Assembly: GCA_002686135.1 (NCBI GenBank)
Contig: NZAO01000059.1
Span: 3,235 to 19,991, forward strand
DNA: 16,757 nucleotides
From: Rhodospirillaceae bacterium
GTDB lineage: Bacteria > Pseudomonadota > Alphaproteobacteria > UBA11136
Reading direction: 5' to 3'
Below the pieces are notes generated by a model that was not told where the DNA came from, ran no database searches, and saw nothing but the letters and a program-made list of their open reading frames with translations. The position numbers and the translations under genes were made by a program. Below, piece by piece: positions 1-9,455 of this stretch. Each line of letters opens with the position of its first letter. Within the stretch, counting starts at the first letter, position 1.

Positions 1-1
1 C

Positions 2-1687
2 AAACAGGCGCTGGACACTGCGCGCAACCGTCTTTTGATGACCGGCGCGTTGTTTCTTATCGCCTTTACCGTTATCGGCGCCCGGCTCGTTGACCTGACC
101 ATGATGCGTGACGGCCACGAACCCCGTCTGGCACAGGCCGCGGGGCTGGGCATCCTGAAAAAGGAGCGCGCCGACATTATCGACCGTCGTGGCGTACTGC
201 TGGCCACCTCTCTCGCCATGTCCTCCCTTTACGCCAATCCGCGCCGCATTCTCGACGCTGAGGAGGCCGTGGAAAAACTCAAAAGCACGCTGTCCGATCT
301 CGATGAAAAACTGACCCAGACCCGGCTTACCCCCAGACGCTATTCCGTGTTGATTTACCGCCATCTCACCCCGCGCCAGAAATATGCGGTAAACCGCCTC
401 GGCATTCCCGGCCTTTACTTCCAGCACGAGGAAAGACGGGTCTATCCCCACGGCAATCTGGCCGCCCATGTTCTCGGATTCTCCGGCATCGACCACCATG
501 GCTTGGCCGGGATCGAGCATTCCTTAAACGATGAACTGCGCGAAAGCTCCGACCCTCTGAAGCTCACCCTCGATATCCGGGTCCAGAGCATTCTCCACCA
601 GGAACTGTCCCGGGCGCGGGAAGAATACCAGGCCATCGGCGGCACCGGGATGGTCATGGACGCCCATAACGGCGAGGTCCTGGCGCTTGTCTCACTGCCT
701 GATTTCGATCCCAACAACCCCGTAAACATCAACGACGAAGCCAGCTTCAACCGGGCCACACTGGGCGTTTATGAAATGGGGTCAACCTTCAAGATTTTCA
801 CCGCCGCAATGGCCCTGGAATCCGGAACTGTGGGCCTGGATGACCGCTATGACGTCACCGAGCCGATCCAGATCGGCAGCTCTACCATCCGCGACCACTA
901 CCCCAAACGTCGCTGGCTCACGGTTCCGGAGATTCTCATCCATTCCTCTAATATCGGCGCCGCGAAAATGGCGAGCGACGTGGGTACCACCAACCAGCGC
1001 GCTTTCCTGCACAAGCTTGGCATGCTCAGCCCCGCCACCATCGAACTTCCCGAAGTGGGGGCGCCGCTGGTGCCCTCGCCCTGGCGTAAGATCAACACCA
1101 TGACAGTGGGCTACGGCCACGGCATCGCCGTCAGTCCGATCCAGCTCACCACCGGCATTGCCGCCATGATCAATGGCGGCCTTTTTTATCCGGCGACCCT
1201 GCTCCCCCACGTCAAAAGAGAAACCGGAACAGACGAACGCGCGCCGGAAAAAGGGGAACCAGGCTCGCACGTTCTGTCCCCTGACACCTCGGAACAGATT
1301 CGCCGTCTCATGCGTCTGGTGGTGGTGGAAGGCACGGGCAAAAGGGCGGCAGTGAACGGCTATCTCGTGGGCGGCAAGACGGGCACGGCCGAAAAATCCG
1401 CGCGCGGCGGCTACAGCGCCAAGGCGCTTCTTTCCTCTTTCGTCAGCGCTTTTCCCATGACCGCGCCGCGTTATGTGGTGTTCGTCATGCTCGACGAGCC
1501 CAAGGGTACCGAAGAAACCTTCGGATACGCCACCGGGGGTTGGGTCGCCACGCCCGTGGTGCGCCGCGTTATCGCCCGCACGGCGCCGATGCTTGGAATT
1601 CCGCCCGTTGATGAAAACACCCCGGAAATCCAGAGCGAGATGATGGTGAACATCACGCCCCGGGGACCAAGCCTTGCTTCTTTCTGA
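2..1687 (+). CDS. ftsI: FtsI (PBP3) septal peptidoglycan transpeptidase, 5' end outside window
   Basis: Class B penicillin-binding protein that cross-links septal peptidoglycan in the periplasm as partner of FtsW. The frame is open from base 2 without a start codon; 561 residues are visible and begin KQALDTARNRLL, which leads straight into the N-terminal membrane anchor (about bases 35-105). The gene therefore starts upstream, probably by a few tens of codons, and the TTG at 35 and ATG at 38 fall inside the anchor and are not credible starts. The dimerisation domain contains the RRGVLLA segment (about 188-208). The transpeptidase domain has all three active-site motifs: STFK with the acylated Ser at 782-784 and Lys at 791-793, SSN at 944-952, and KTG at 1376-1384. 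The 3' end overlaps murE by 14 nt. Upstream neighbours in such clusters are usually mraZ, mraW (rsmH) and ftsL, but none is in view. Confidence 0.96.
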   Translation, partial: KQALDTARNRLLMTGALFLIAFTVIGARLVDLTMMRDGHEPRLAQAAGLGILKKERADIIDRRGVLLATSLAMSSLYANPRRILDAEEAVEKLKSTLSDLDEKLTQTRLTPRRYSVLIYRHLTPRQKYAVNRLGIPGLYFQHEERRVYPHGNLAAHVLGFSGIDHHGLAGIEHSLNDELRESSDPLKLTLDIRVQSILHQELSRAREEYQAIGGTGMVMDAHNGEVLALVSLPDFDPNNPVNINDEASFNRATLGVYEMGSTFKIFTAAMALESGTVGLDDRYDVTEPIQIGSSTIRDHYPKRRWLTVPEILIHSSNIGAAKMASDVGTTNQRAFLHKLGMLSPATIELPEVGAPLVPSPWRKINTMTVGYGHGIAVSPIQLTTGIAAMINGGLFYPATLLPHVKRETGTDERAPEKGEPGSHVLSPDTSEQIRRLMRLVVVEGTGKRAAVNGYLVGGKTGTAEKSARGGYSAKALLSSFVSAFPMTAPRYVVFVMLDEPKGTEETFGYATGGWVATPVVRRVIARTAPMLGIPPVDENTPEIQSEMMVNITPRGPSLASF

Positions 1688-3176
1688 ACTGATCCATGGG
1701 ACCATGACAGACGCCACCCAGCAGGCCCTGACCACGGACCCGGACGTTTCCGGCCTGTGCGCCGATTCCCGCAAGGTGCGGCCGGGTGACCTGTTCGCGG
1801 CTCTGCCCGGCACCCAGACCGACGGCAGCGCCTTCATCGCCGAGGCCGTAGAACGTGGTGCCTTGGCTGTTCTTGCCGGGCAGAACACCATGCCCAGCCA
1901 AGGCGGCCCGGACGTGCCCATTCTTACCACCCATAACCCGCGCCGCGTCTTCTCCCTGATGGCGGCCCGGTTTAATCCCCATCAGCCCGATCACATCGCC
2001 GCCGTCACCGGCACCAACGGCAAGACCTCGGTCGCCGCCTTTACGTGGCAAATCTGGGAGCGCCTGGGGTGCAAGGCGGCGAGCCTGGGCACTTTGGGGC
2101 TGCACGCCACTATTGCTACCGACGGCTTGGACACGGGCGTGGGGCTGACCACGCCGGACCCGGTGGCTCTTCACGAAACCCTCTCGGCGCTTTCCCTGCG
2201 GGGGGTGGACCACCTGGTGATGGAGGCCTCCAGCCACGGGCTTAATCAGTGCCGTCTCGATGGCGTGCGAATCAGCGCCGCCGCCTTTACCAATCTCAGC
2301 CGTGACCATCTCGATTACCACGGCGACATGGAAAGCTATCTCTATGCCAAGAACCGGCTCTTCGAGGACATTCTCGAGGAGGGCGGCGTCGCCGTAATCA
2401 ATGCCGATACACCGGAATTTCCAGACCTTGCGCGCATCGTCGCCGGGTGCGGCAACAGGGTCATGGGCTTTGGCCGCAAGGGCGCCCATATCCGCCTCGA
2501 AAGCCAGACACCGGGGCTTAACGGCCAGGTTCTCTCTATCGTCATCGACGACAACGCCTATCAAGTATTGCTGCCGCTGGTCGGTGATTTCCAGGCCAGC
2601 AACGCGCTCTGCGCCCTGGGGCTGGTTCTCGCCTGCGGCGGCAGCGAGGAAGCGGCGGTGACGGCGCTGGCCCATCTCGAAGGCGCGCCCGGACGCATGC
2701 AGCACGTGGCCGATCACGCCAATGGCGCGCCCGTCTACGTGGATTACGCCCACACCCCCGACGCCCTGGAAAACGCACTGCGCGCACTGCATCCCCATGT
2801 ACGGGGCCGCCTGCACGTGGTATTCGGCTGTGGCGGCGACCGCGACGCGGGCAAGCGCCCTCTCATGGGGGAGGTGGCAGAACGCCTCGCCGGCACGGTA
2901 GTCGTCACTGATGATAATCCGCGCGGCGAAAACCCAGCCGCCATCCGCAGACAGATCCTTGCCGGAATTTTGACAAAAAGCGGTGACACCATCCGCGAGA
3001 TCGACGACCGCGCGGAGGCCATTTCCGCCGCCATCGCCGCCCTGGAACCTGAGGACCTACTGGTGATTGCCGGCAAGGGACACGAAACCTACCAGATCGT
3101 CGGTGACGAAAGGCGCAATTTCGACGACGCCGCAGTGGCGAAGGCCGCCGCCGCAACCACTAAGAAAACGCCATGA
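1674..3176 (+). CDS. murE: MurE, UDP-MurNAc-L-Ala-D-Glu:meso-diaminopimelate ligase
   Basis: Cytoplasmic ATP-dependent Mur ligase that adds the third amino acid of the stem peptide. About 500 residues, normal for the family. Visible motifs, numbered from the TTG start: substrate-binding DSR near 31-33, P-loop GTNGKTS at 113-119, TTPDP near 159-163, EASSHG at 184-189, the carbamylated-lysine segment AKNRLF (Lys226), DYAH at 357-360, DNPR at 414-417 and GKGHE at 467-471. DNPR is the family signature for meso-DAP rather than lysine. The TTG at 1674 is preferred because the resulting N-terminus, LLLSELI, resembles the LSxLL opening of other MurE proteins; no in-frame ATG exists between the upstream stop at 1647-1649 and it. 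The alternative is ATG 1704, ten codons later. The TTG start overlaps ftsI by 14 nt, and the gene ends in a 4-nt ATGA overlap with murF. Confidence 0.96.
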   Translation: MLLSELIHGTMTDATQQALTTDPDVSGLCADSRKVRPGDLFAALPGTQTDGSAFIAEAVERGALAVLAGQNTMPSQGGPDVPILTTHNPRRVFSLMAARFNPHQPDHIAAVTGTNGKTSVAAFTWQIWERLGCKAASLGTLGLHATIATDGLDTGVGLTTPDPVALHETLSALSLRGVDHLVMEASSHGLNQCRLDGVRISAAAFTNLSRDHLDYHGDMESYLYAKNRLFEDILEEGGVAVINADTPEFPDLARIVAGCGNRVMGFGRKGAHIRLESQTPGLNGQVLSIVIDDNAYQVLLPLVGDFQASNALCALGLVLACGGSEEAAVTALAHLEGAPGRMQHVADHANGAPVYVDYAHTPDALENALRALHPHVRGRLHVVFGCGGDRDAGKRPLMGEVAERLAGTVVVTDDNPRGENPAAIRRQILAGILTKSGDTIREIDDRAEAISAAIAALEPEDLLVIAGKGHETYQIVGDERRNFDDAAVAKAAAATTKKTP

Positions 3177-4615
3177 ACACGCCCCCTCCCCCCCTATGGA
3201 CCCATGACGAGGCAACAGCCGCCACCGGTGGCCGCACCGCCGGGGAAAAGGCCGCGCCGTGGACCGCTGATGGGGTTTCCATCGACAGCCGCACGCTGGA
3301 GAAAAACGATCTCTTCATCGCCATCGCCGGCCCCAATTTCGACGGCCATGACTTCGTCGGCAAGGCCTTCGCCGCCGATGCGGCGGCGGCCATGGTGAGC
3401 CACCTTCCCGAGAGCCTGGAAGACTCCCGGCCCCTGCTCCTAGTGGACGACACGCGACAGGGCCTGGAAAATCTCGCTGCCGCCGCCCGCGCCCGCACCG
3501 CGGCACGCATCACCGCCATCACCGGCAGCGTCGGCAAGACCAGCACCAAGGAGGCCCTGCGGCTGGCTCTCGAACCACAGGGAGCCACCACCGCCAGCAT
3601 AGGCAATCTCAACAACCAGTGGGGAGTGCCGCTGAGCCTCGCGCGCATGCCAGGCGAAAGTGTCTTCGGTGTGTTCGAGCTGGGCATGAACCATCCCGGC
3701 GAAATCGTTCCCCTGTCAAAAATGGTGCGTCCTCACGTAGCTATCATCACCAGTATCGAGCCCGTGCATTCGGAATTCTTCGCCTCCATCGCCCATATCG
3801 CCGAAGCCAAGGCGGAAATCTTCCAGGGCATGGATGAGGGCGCCGCCGTCCTGCCGCGCGAGAACCCCTTCTTTCCCGTGCTCGCCGAAACCGCCCGTGA
3901 ACAGGGCGTCACCCGCATCATCGGATTCGGCGCCCATCCCGAAGCCGATGCCAGGCTGGTGGAATGCGACCTCCAGCCCCTGACCAGCCACATCAGCGCC
4001 AGTATCTGCGGCACCGATGTTAGCTACGAACTCAACATGCCGGGGCGCCACTGGATCATCAACAGCCTCGCCGCTCTGGCGGCGGTAGACGCGCTCGGCG
4101 GCGACGTGAGGGAAGCGGCTGAAACCCTGTCTTCCCTGGAAGCCATAGAAGGCCGAGGCCGCCATTTTCTTCTCTCCCTCGCCGGCGGCGAGTGCGAACT
4201 TTTCGACGAAAGCTACAACGCCAGCCCGACCTCCATGCGTGCCGCTATTTCCGTGCTCTCCCGTGCCCGTCTCGGGAAGGCGGGGCGACGCATCGCCGTG
4301 CTCGGCGACATGCTGGAGCTGGGGCAACGCTCGGCCTCCCTCCATGCCTCCCTCGTCCGCGATCTGGAACAGGCAAAGATCGACCTCGTGTTCACCGCCG
4401 GGACCGAGATGAAACACCTGCGCGACGTCCTGTCGGCGGAAATGCGCGGTGGCCACGCCGTCAGCGCCGCTGCCCTGGCCCCCATGGTCAAGGCGGCGCT
4501 CAAACCGGGCGACGTGATTACCGTCAAGGGCTCTTACGGCAGCCACATGCGCGACGTGGTGGCGGCGCTTACAGACCCCGACAACGCACCGCCGCAGGCG
4601 GCCAACGGGAATTGA
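3173..4615 (+). CDS. murF: MurF, UDP-MurNAc-tripeptide:D-Ala-D-Ala ligase
   Basis: Last cytoplasmic Mur ligase: it joins D-Ala-D-Ala made by Ddl to the tripeptide made by MurE, giving UDP-MurNAc-pentapeptide, the MraY substrate. The protein is 480 residues. The N-terminal uridine-binding domain has SIDSR (36-40). The central domain has the P-loop GSVGKTST (118-125), followed by the MurF-type segments IGNLNNQWGVPLS and FELGMNHPGEI, then EAKAEI with the lysine expected to be carbamylated. The C-terminal domain has DESYNASP. The ATG lies in an ATGA overlap with the murE stop, so reinitiation coupling of the two ligases is likely. A 9-nt gap precedes mraY. The N-terminus opens with a proline run (NTPPPPL), a little unusual but compatible with a flexible leader. 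Confidence 0.97.
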   Translation: MNTPPPPLWTHDEATAATGGRTAGEKAAPWTADGVSIDSRTLEKNDLFIAIAGPNFDGHDFVGKAFAADAAAAMVSHLPESLEDSRPLLLVDDTRQGLENLAAAARARTAARITAITGSVGKTSTKEALRLALEPQGATTASIGNLNNQWGVPLSLARMPGESVFGVFELGMNHPGEIVPLSKMVRPHVAIITSIEPVHSEFFASIAHIAEAKAEIFQGMDEGAAVLPRENPFFPVLAETAREQGVTRIIGFGAHPEADARLVECDLQPLTSHISASICGTDVSYELNMPGRHWIINSLAALAAVDALGGDVREAAETLSSLEAIEGRGRHFLLSLAGGECELFDESYNASPTSMRAAISVLSRARLGKAGRRIAVLGDMLELGQRSASLHASLVRDLEQAKIDLVFTAGTEMKHLRDVLSAEMRGGHAVSAAALAPMVKAALKPGDVITVKGSYGSHMRDVVAALTDPDNAPPQAANGN

Positions 4616-4624
4616 GGCACGGCC

Positions 4625-5713
4625 ATGCTGTATAACCTTCTCGTCCCCCTCGCCGAACAGATTAGCGCCCTCAACCTGTTCCGCTATATCACCTTCCGCA
4701 CCGGCGGCGCGGTGATCACGGCGCTGATCATTAGCTTCGTCGTCGGCCCCGCCATCATCAACTGGCTCAAGCGTATCCAGGGCGAGGGCCAGCCCATCCG
4801 CGACGACGGGCCGGCGGATCATCTCACCCGCAAACAGGGGATCCCAACCATGGGTGGTTTCCTCATTCTCGTGGCGGTAGTCTCAAGCACCCTGTTATGG
4901 GCCGACCTCACCAACCGTTATGTATGGGCGGTGATCGCCGTAACTTTGGGCTTCGGCGCGGTGGGCGCGGCCGATGACTTCCTCAAGCTGACGCGGCGCT
5001 CGAGCCACGGGGTCCCGGGCAAAGTCAAGCTGGTGCTGGAAATAGCCATTTCCCTGGCCGTGGTCCTGTGGATCATGAATGTCGCCTCCCCCGCCCTTGC
5101 CACCGGACTCACCATTCCCTTCTTCAAAGACATCCTGCTCGATCTCGGGTGGATGTTCGCGCCGCTGGCGGTGTTCGTGGTGGTGGGCGCGTCCAACGCG
5201 GTCAACCTCACCGACGGGCTTGACGGCCTAGCCATCGTGCCGGTGATGATCGCGTTTGCCTGTTTCGCGTTCATCGCCTATCTCGTGGGCAATACCGTTT
5301 TCTCCAACTACCTCCAGCTCCACTATGTGATCGGCAGCGGCGAACTGACCGTGTTCTGCGGCGCGCTGGTGGGCGCGGGGCTTGGCTTCCTGTGGTTCAA
5401 CGCGCCCCCGGCCATGGTCTTCATGGGGGACACTGGTTCGCTCTCCATGGGCGGGGCGCTGGGCACGCTCAGCGTCATCACCAAGCATGAACTGGTGCTG
5501 GCCATCATCGGCGGGCTGTTCGTCCTCGAAACCGTCTCCGTCATCATGCAAGTGGTCTCGTTCAAGCTCACGGGACGGCGCGTCTTCCGCATGGCCCCCC
5601 TACACCACCACTTCGAGCAAAAGGGCTGGGCCGAGCCCACCATCGTCATCCGTTTCTGGATCATCGCCTCCATCCTGGCGCTTGCCGGGCTGGCGACGCT
5701 GAAGCTGAGGTAA
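4625..5713 (+). CDS. mraY: MraY, phospho-MurNAc-pentapeptide translocase (lipid I synthesis)
   Basis: Polytopic inner-membrane enzyme that transfers phospho-MurNAc-pentapeptide from UDP to undecaprenyl phosphate, giving lipid I. The length of 362 residues is typical and hydrophobic segments run through the whole protein. Signature regions: the N-terminal [10 protein letters not shown] (19-28), the first aspartate cluster DDFLK (117-121), [12 protein letters not shown] (191-202), FMGDTGS (266-272) and the histidine loop PLHHHFE (325-331). The ATG at 4625 gives the standard MLYNLL opening and has a GAGG element at 4614-4617 overlapping the murF stop. It lies between murF, which makes its substrate, and murD. 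No truncation or altered key residue is seen. Confidence 0.97.
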   Translation: MLYNLLVPLAEQISALNLFRYITFRTGGAVITALIISFVVGPAIINWLKRIQGEGQPIRDDGPADHLTRKQGIPTMGGFLILVAVVSSTLLWADLTNRYVWAVIAVTLGFGAVGAADDFLKLTRRSSHGVPGKVKLVLEIAISLAVVLWIMNVASPALATGLTIPFFKDILLDLGWMFAPLAVFVVVGASNAVNLTDGLDGLAIVPVMIAFACFAFIAYLVGNTVFSNYLQLHYVIGSGELTVFCGALVGAGLGFLWFNAPPAMVFMGDTGSLSMGGALGTLSVITKHELVLAIIGGLFVLETVSVIMQVVSFKLTGRRVFRMAPLHHHFEQKGWAEPTIVIRFWIIASILALAGLATLKLR

Positions 5714-5719
5714 GGAGAA

Positions 5720-7186
5720 ATGATTGCCATTCCTTCCATGTCGGGACGCAACATCGCCGTACTCGGGCTCGGCAAGTCGGGCATGGCGGCGGCGCGCGCC
5801 CTGATCCACAGCGGTGCCCACGTGCTGGCATGGGACGACGACGAGACCTGCCGCAACTGCGCTAGGGCCGAAGACATGCCGCTGGCCGACCTCATGGACG
5901 AGGATTTCTCGGACATGGCCGCTCTGGTGCTAAGTCCCGGCATTCCCCACACTTTCCCCGAACCCCACCCGGTAGTGACGCGGGCACAGGCGGCGAATTG
6001 CGAGATCATCGGAGAGACTGAGCTTCTCTCTCGCGCCGGCACCGGGGCTGCCTTCATCAGCGTCACCGGTACCAACGGCAAATCCACCACCACCGCGCTC
6101 ATCGGGCATATTCTTGACCAGGCCGGGCGCAGCGCGCGGACCGGTGGCAATCTCGGAGTGCCCTCGGTGGCGCTGGATGAACCCGGACCCGGCGGCTACT
6201 ACGTGCTAGAGATGTCCTCTTACCAGCTAGAGCTAGTCTCGACCCTGGTTTTCGACATCGCCGTCCTACTCAACATCAGCCCCGACCACACGGACCGCCA
6301 CGACGGGCTGAAGGGCTATATGAGTGCCAAGGAACGGGTCTTCGCGGGCCAGGGCGCCTCCCATACCGCCGTCATCGGCATTGATGATGCCCACTCCCGC
6401 GGGCTCTTCGAAAACCTCAAGGCCAGCGGTGATGCGCTTACCATTCCCGTTTCCGGCGCCGACAGGGCTGCGGGTGGCGTCTATGTGGAGAACGGCTGGC
6501 TGGTCAACGACATCGAGGGCCGCGAGGAACGGGTCATGGAGATGACCACCGCCACCGCCCTGCCCGGCTCCCACAACGCCCAGAACGCCGCCGCCGCCTT
6601 CGCCGCCACTCGCGCCGTTGGGCTCGCCATGCCGCAAATACGCGACGGCATTCACAGCTTCCCTGGCCTGCCCCACCGCCAGGAGCCGGTGGCCCGCATC
6701 AACGGCGTCGCCTTCATTAACGACAGCAAAGCCACCAACGCCGCGGCCACGGCCCGCGCCCTATACTGTTACGACCACATCATCTGGATTGCCGGCGGCC
6801 AGGCCAAGGAAGGCGGCATTGAATTGCTGACCCCTTACTTCGGCCGCATTCGCCACGCCTTTCTCATAGGCGAGGCTGCAGACGCCTTCTCCCGCACCCT
6901 CCAGGGAAAGGTCGACGCCACCCTTTGCGACGATCTCGAAGGCGCCTTCGCCGGGGCTTACGAAATGGCCATGGCGCAAGCAGCGGAAGAACCCGAGGCC
7001 TCAGGGAAGGCCAGCGACGCACCGGTAGTCCTGTTTTCCCCGGCCTGTGCCTCATTCGATCAATGGCGCAATTTCGAGGCCCGCGGCGATGCCTTCCGCA
7101 CCCTGGTCCACAAACGCGCAGGCATTGACGTCAACCTGGCAGACGGCCCCGCCCCCGGTCCCGACAGCAAGGAGACCACGCCATGA
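5720..7186 (+). CDS. murD: MurD, UDP-MurNAc-L-Ala:D-glutamate ligase
   Basis: Cytoplasmic Mur ligase adding D-glutamate as second residue of the stem peptide. It is 488 residues, slightly longer than the E. coli enzyme. Motifs: N-terminal Rossmann glycines VLGLGKSG (14-21), P-loop GTNGKST (117-123), EMSSYQLE, the SPDHTDRH segment, GYMSAKERVF with the lysine expected to be carbamylated, NDSKATN, and SPACASFDQ near the C-terminus. The ATG at 5720 gives MIAIPSMSG, which resembles the MIPVTTF-G opening common in alphaproteobacterial MurD. A GGAG lies only 2 nt upstream, so initiation at 5720 has poor Shine-Dalgarno spacing; ATG 5738 is the alternative but would be 20 nt away. The last codons carry the AAGGAG ribosome site for ftsW, and the stop overlaps the ftsW start by ATGA. 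Confidence 0.96.
   Translation: MIAIPSMSGRNIAVLGLGKSGMAAARALIHSGAHVLAWDDDETCRNCARAEDMPLADLMDEDFSDMAALVLSPGIPHTFPEPHPVVTRAQAANCEIIGETELLSRAGTGAAFISVTGTNGKSTTTALIGHILDQAGRSARTGGNLGVPSVALDEPGPGGYYVLEMSSYQLELVSTLVFDIAVLLNISPDHTDRHDGLKGYMSAKERVFAGQGASHTAVIGIDDAHSRGLFENLKASGDALTIPVSGADRAAGGVYVENGWLVNDIEGREERVMEMTTATALPGSHNAQNAAAAFAATRAVGLAMPQIRDGIHSFPGLPHRQEPVARINGVAFINDSKATNAAATARALYCYDHIIWIAGGQAKEGGIELLTPYFGRIRHAFLIGEAADAFSRTLQGKVDATLCDDLEGAFAGAYEMAMAQAAEEPEASGKASDAPVVLFSPACASFDQWRNFEARGDAFRTLVHKRAGIDVNLADGPAPGPDSKETTP
7169..7174 (+). promoter_or_regulatory. Ribosome binding site for ftsW inside murD
   Basis: AAGGAG sits 8 nt before the ftsW ATG (7183) and is wholly inside the murD coding sequence. 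It supports the ATGA-overlap start of ftsW. Confidence 0.75.
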
Positions 7187-8286
7187 GCGGGTTCGCGCGC
7201 ACCGATACAAGCGTCATCGGCCGCTGGTGGTGGACCGTGGATCGCTGGGCGCTGGGCGCGCTGGCCATTCTCGGGGCCTTCGGCGTACTTCTCACCCTGG
7301 CCGCGAGCCCGCCCGCGGCCGATCTGTTCGTGCACAGCCAGCTCGTGCTGATGCCGCTGGCGGCCTTCATTCTGGCCTCTGTGTCCCTGCTTTCGCCGAA
7401 AGAGGTACGGCGCCTGGCAGTGGTCGTTTTCATCGGCTCCTTGGTCCTCCTCGTCATGACCCTGACCTCGGGCGTGGAGATCAATGGCGCGCAGCGCTGG
7501 ATCTCGATTGCCGGGTTTTCCCTACAGCCCTCGGAATTCGTCAAGACCAGCTTCATTGTCGTCGCCGCGTGGATGTTTTCCCAGGCAAGCCTGAAAAAAG
7601 GCTCTCCGGGAAATGTTCTGGCCGGCGGGCTGTTCCTTCTGGTGGCTGCCCTGTTGCTGATGCAGCCCGATGTCGGAATGGCGGTGGTGGTGACCGCGGT
7701 CTGGTTCACCCAGTTCTTCCTGGCCGGGCTGCCCCTGGTCTGGGTGGCCGCCCTCACGGTGATGGCCATTGGCAGCCTGGCGGCAAGCTATTTCACCTTT
7801 CCCCACGTGGCTAGTCGCGTCGACCGCTTCCTCGATCCTGCCACCGGCGATAACTATCAGGTCACCACCTCCATGGAGGCTTTCATGCATGGCGGGCTGA
7901 CGGGCCGTGGCCCGGGAGAAGGCACCATCAAGGAGGTCCTGCCAGACGCCCACGCCGACTTCATCTTCGCCGTGGCCGGGGAGGAATTCGGCCTGCTGGC
8001 CTGCCTTGTCATCGTCGGCCTGTTCGCCTTCGTCATGGTCCGCGGCTTCAGCCGCCTGATGGAGGAAAACAGTCTTTTCGTGCTTCTCGCCGGAACCGGG
8101 TTGCTGGTCCAGTTCGGCCTTCAGGCCATCATCAACATGGCCTCATCCCTGCACCTCATTCCCACCAAGGGCATGACCCTGCCCTTCATTTCCCACGGCG
8201 GGTCGTCATTGATGGCGATGTCGCTGGGCATGGGCATGGTGCTGGCGCTGACCCGGCGCCGCAAGGTCCTGGGGGAAACGCCATGA
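7183..8286 (+). CDS. ftsW: FtsW, SEDS-family septal peptidoglycan glycosyltransferase
   Basis: Polytopic inner-membrane protein that polymerises lipid II into glycan strands at the septum, acting with FtsI. It has 367 residues, within the range of shorter alphaproteobacterial FtsW. After a short cytoplasmic tail there are about ten hydrophobic segments. Family signatures: NGAQRWI (101-107), LQPSEFVK (114-121), QPDVGM (161-166), the periplasmic loop with GDNYQ and GRGPGEG, then LPDAHADFIFAVAGEE, where Asp259 corresponds to the catalytic aspartate of SEDS enzymes, and near the end GMTLPFISHGGSS. The start overlaps the murD stop (ATGA) and the stop overlaps the murG start (ATGA), which puts lipid II synthesis and polymerisation in one coupled block. 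FtsW rather than RodA is favoured by the dcw location. Confidence 0.96.
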   Translation: MSGFARTDTSVIGRWWWTVDRWALGALAILGAFGVLLTLAASPPAADLFVHSQLVLMPLAAFILASVSLLSPKEVRRLAVVVFIGSLVLLVMTLTSGVEINGAQRWISIAGFSLQPSEFVKTSFIVVAAWMFSQASLKKGSPGNVLAGGLFLLVAALLLMQPDVGMAVVVTAVWFTQFFLAGLPLVWVAALTVMAIGSLAASYFTFPHVASRVDRFLDPATGDNYQVTTSMEAFMHGGLTGRGPGEGTIKEVLPDAHADFIFAVAGEEFGLLACLVIVGLFAFVMVRGFSRLMEENSLFVLLAGTGLLVQFGLQAIINMASSLHLIPTKGMTLPFISHGGSSLMAMSLGMGMVLALTRRRKVLGETP

Positions 8287-9455
8287 ACGCCTCGAATAAC
8301 GCCCTAACCACCCCGCTGGTGGCGCTGGTGGCCGGCGGCACCGGCGGCCATGTCTTCCCAGCTCAGGCGCTGGCCCTGGAACTGGCCACGCGCGACTGCA
8401 AGCTGGCGCTTGTCACCGATAACAGGGGCGCCTCCTTCGGCGACCTTCCCGGCGAGGTGGCGGTGCACACCATCAGCAGCGGACGGCTCTCGGGCGGGGT
8501 TATTGAGAAACTGGGCGGTATGGCCGGGATCATGCGCGGCGTAATCGAGGCCGGGCATCTGTTGCGGAAAATCAAGCCCTCACTGGTGGTTGGTTTCGGC
8601 GGCTATGCCAGCGTCCCCACCATGCTCGCCGCACGGTGGCGACGTCTGCCCACCCTAATCCATGAACAGAATGCGGTTCTGGGCCGGGCCAACCGGCTGC
8701 TGGCTACCATGGCGGGGTCCATCGCCATTTCGTTCGAGGAAGTGGCGCGGCTGCGCAAACGCGACAGGGCCAGGGCCACGCGCACCGGTAATCCAGTGCG
8801 GCCCGCCATTTCCGCCATCCGCGCTATTCCGTACCCGTCTCTGAAAAATGACGAGACCCTGAATCTCCTGATCATGGGCGGAAGCCAGGGCGCCGCCGTC
8901 TTCGGGCGCGTCCTGCCCGACGCCATCGCCCTCATGCCGGCGGCTTCGCGGGGGCGGCTCAACGTCTCTCATCAATGTCGCGCCGAGGATATGGACAGGG
9001 TGAAAAATATCTACGAGACGCTAGACCTGGACGTAACCATACAGCCCTTCTTCGACGATGTTCCGCAACGCCTGCGCCAGGCCCATCTCGTCATCACCCG
9101 CGCCGGCGCCAGCACCGTGGCCGAGGCCACAGCTGCCGGACGCCCCGCCATTCTGGTGCCCTATCCCTTCGCCATGGACGACCATCAAAGCGCCAATGCC
9201 CGCGCCATCGAAAGCGGCGGCGGCGCCTGGGTACTGGCCGAGAACGACTTTACGGGTTTCGCCCTTGCTGGAATGCTCTGTTCCTTCCTCGAGAACCCCA
9301 AAATGCTGAGCGACGCGGCGGTGGCGAGCCGCGGGCTGGGGGTTCCCGACGCCGCCTCGCGGCTCGCCGACACCGCATGGGCGCTGTTGCCGCCCAACGG
9401 CAGGGGCCGGAAATCAGACGATGCGTCCCCTTCCCCAAGGGAGGCGGCGGCATGA
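8283..9455 (+). CDS. murG: MurG, lipid II-forming GlcNAc transferase
   Basis: Peripheral inner-membrane GT28-family glycosyltransferase that adds GlcNAc from UDP-GlcNAc to lipid I, giving lipid II. It has 390 residues, somewhat long because of a polar C-terminal tail after about residue 365. Motifs: glycine loop GGTGGHVFP (18-26), GFGGYAS (104-110), HEQN (127-130), TGNPVR (168-173), the second glycine loop GGSQGA (199-204), and the donor-sugar region RAGASTVAE (273-281) followed by [10 protein letters not shown]. The start is fixed by the ATGA overlap with ftsW and by the distance to the first glycine loop. The last codons contain the strong ribosome site of murC. Confidence 0.97.
   Translation: MNASNNALTTPLVALVAGGTGGHVFPAQALALELATRDCKLALVTDNRGASFGDLPGEVAVHTISSGRLSGGVIEKLGGMAGIMRGVIEAGHLLRKIKPSLVVGFGGYASVPTMLAARWRRLPTLIHEQNAVLGRANRLLATMAGSIAISFEEVARLRKRDRARATRTGNPVRPAISAIRAIPYPSLKNDETLNLLIMGGSQGAAVFGRVLPDAIALMPAASRGRLNVSHQCRAEDMDRVKNIYETLDLDVTIQPFFDDVPQRLRQAHLVITRAGASTVAEATAAGRPAILVPYPFAMDDHQSANARAIESGGGAWVLAENDFTGFALAGMLCSFLENPKMLSDAAVASRGLGVPDAASRLADTAWALLPPNGRGRKSDDASPSPREAAA
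9437..9444 (+). promoter_or_regulatory. Strong ribosome binding site deciding the murC start
   Basis: AAGGGAGG ends 7 nt before ATG 9452, inside the 3' end of murG. The murC reading frame stays open upstream to 8975, but this site and the ATGA overlap with the murG stop point to 9452 as the true start. Confidence 0.8.

Noticed and set aside
35..40. TTG/ATG at the beginning of ftsI as its start codon
   Set aside because: The frame stays open to the window edge, and these codons fall at the edge of the membrane anchor, so the start must be upstream.
8975..9451. 159-codon in-frame upstream extension of murC inside murG
   Set aside because: It lies over conserved murG sequence (the donor-sugar region) in another frame, is Arg/Pro-rich without MurC similarity, and a strong ribosome site marks ATG 9452.
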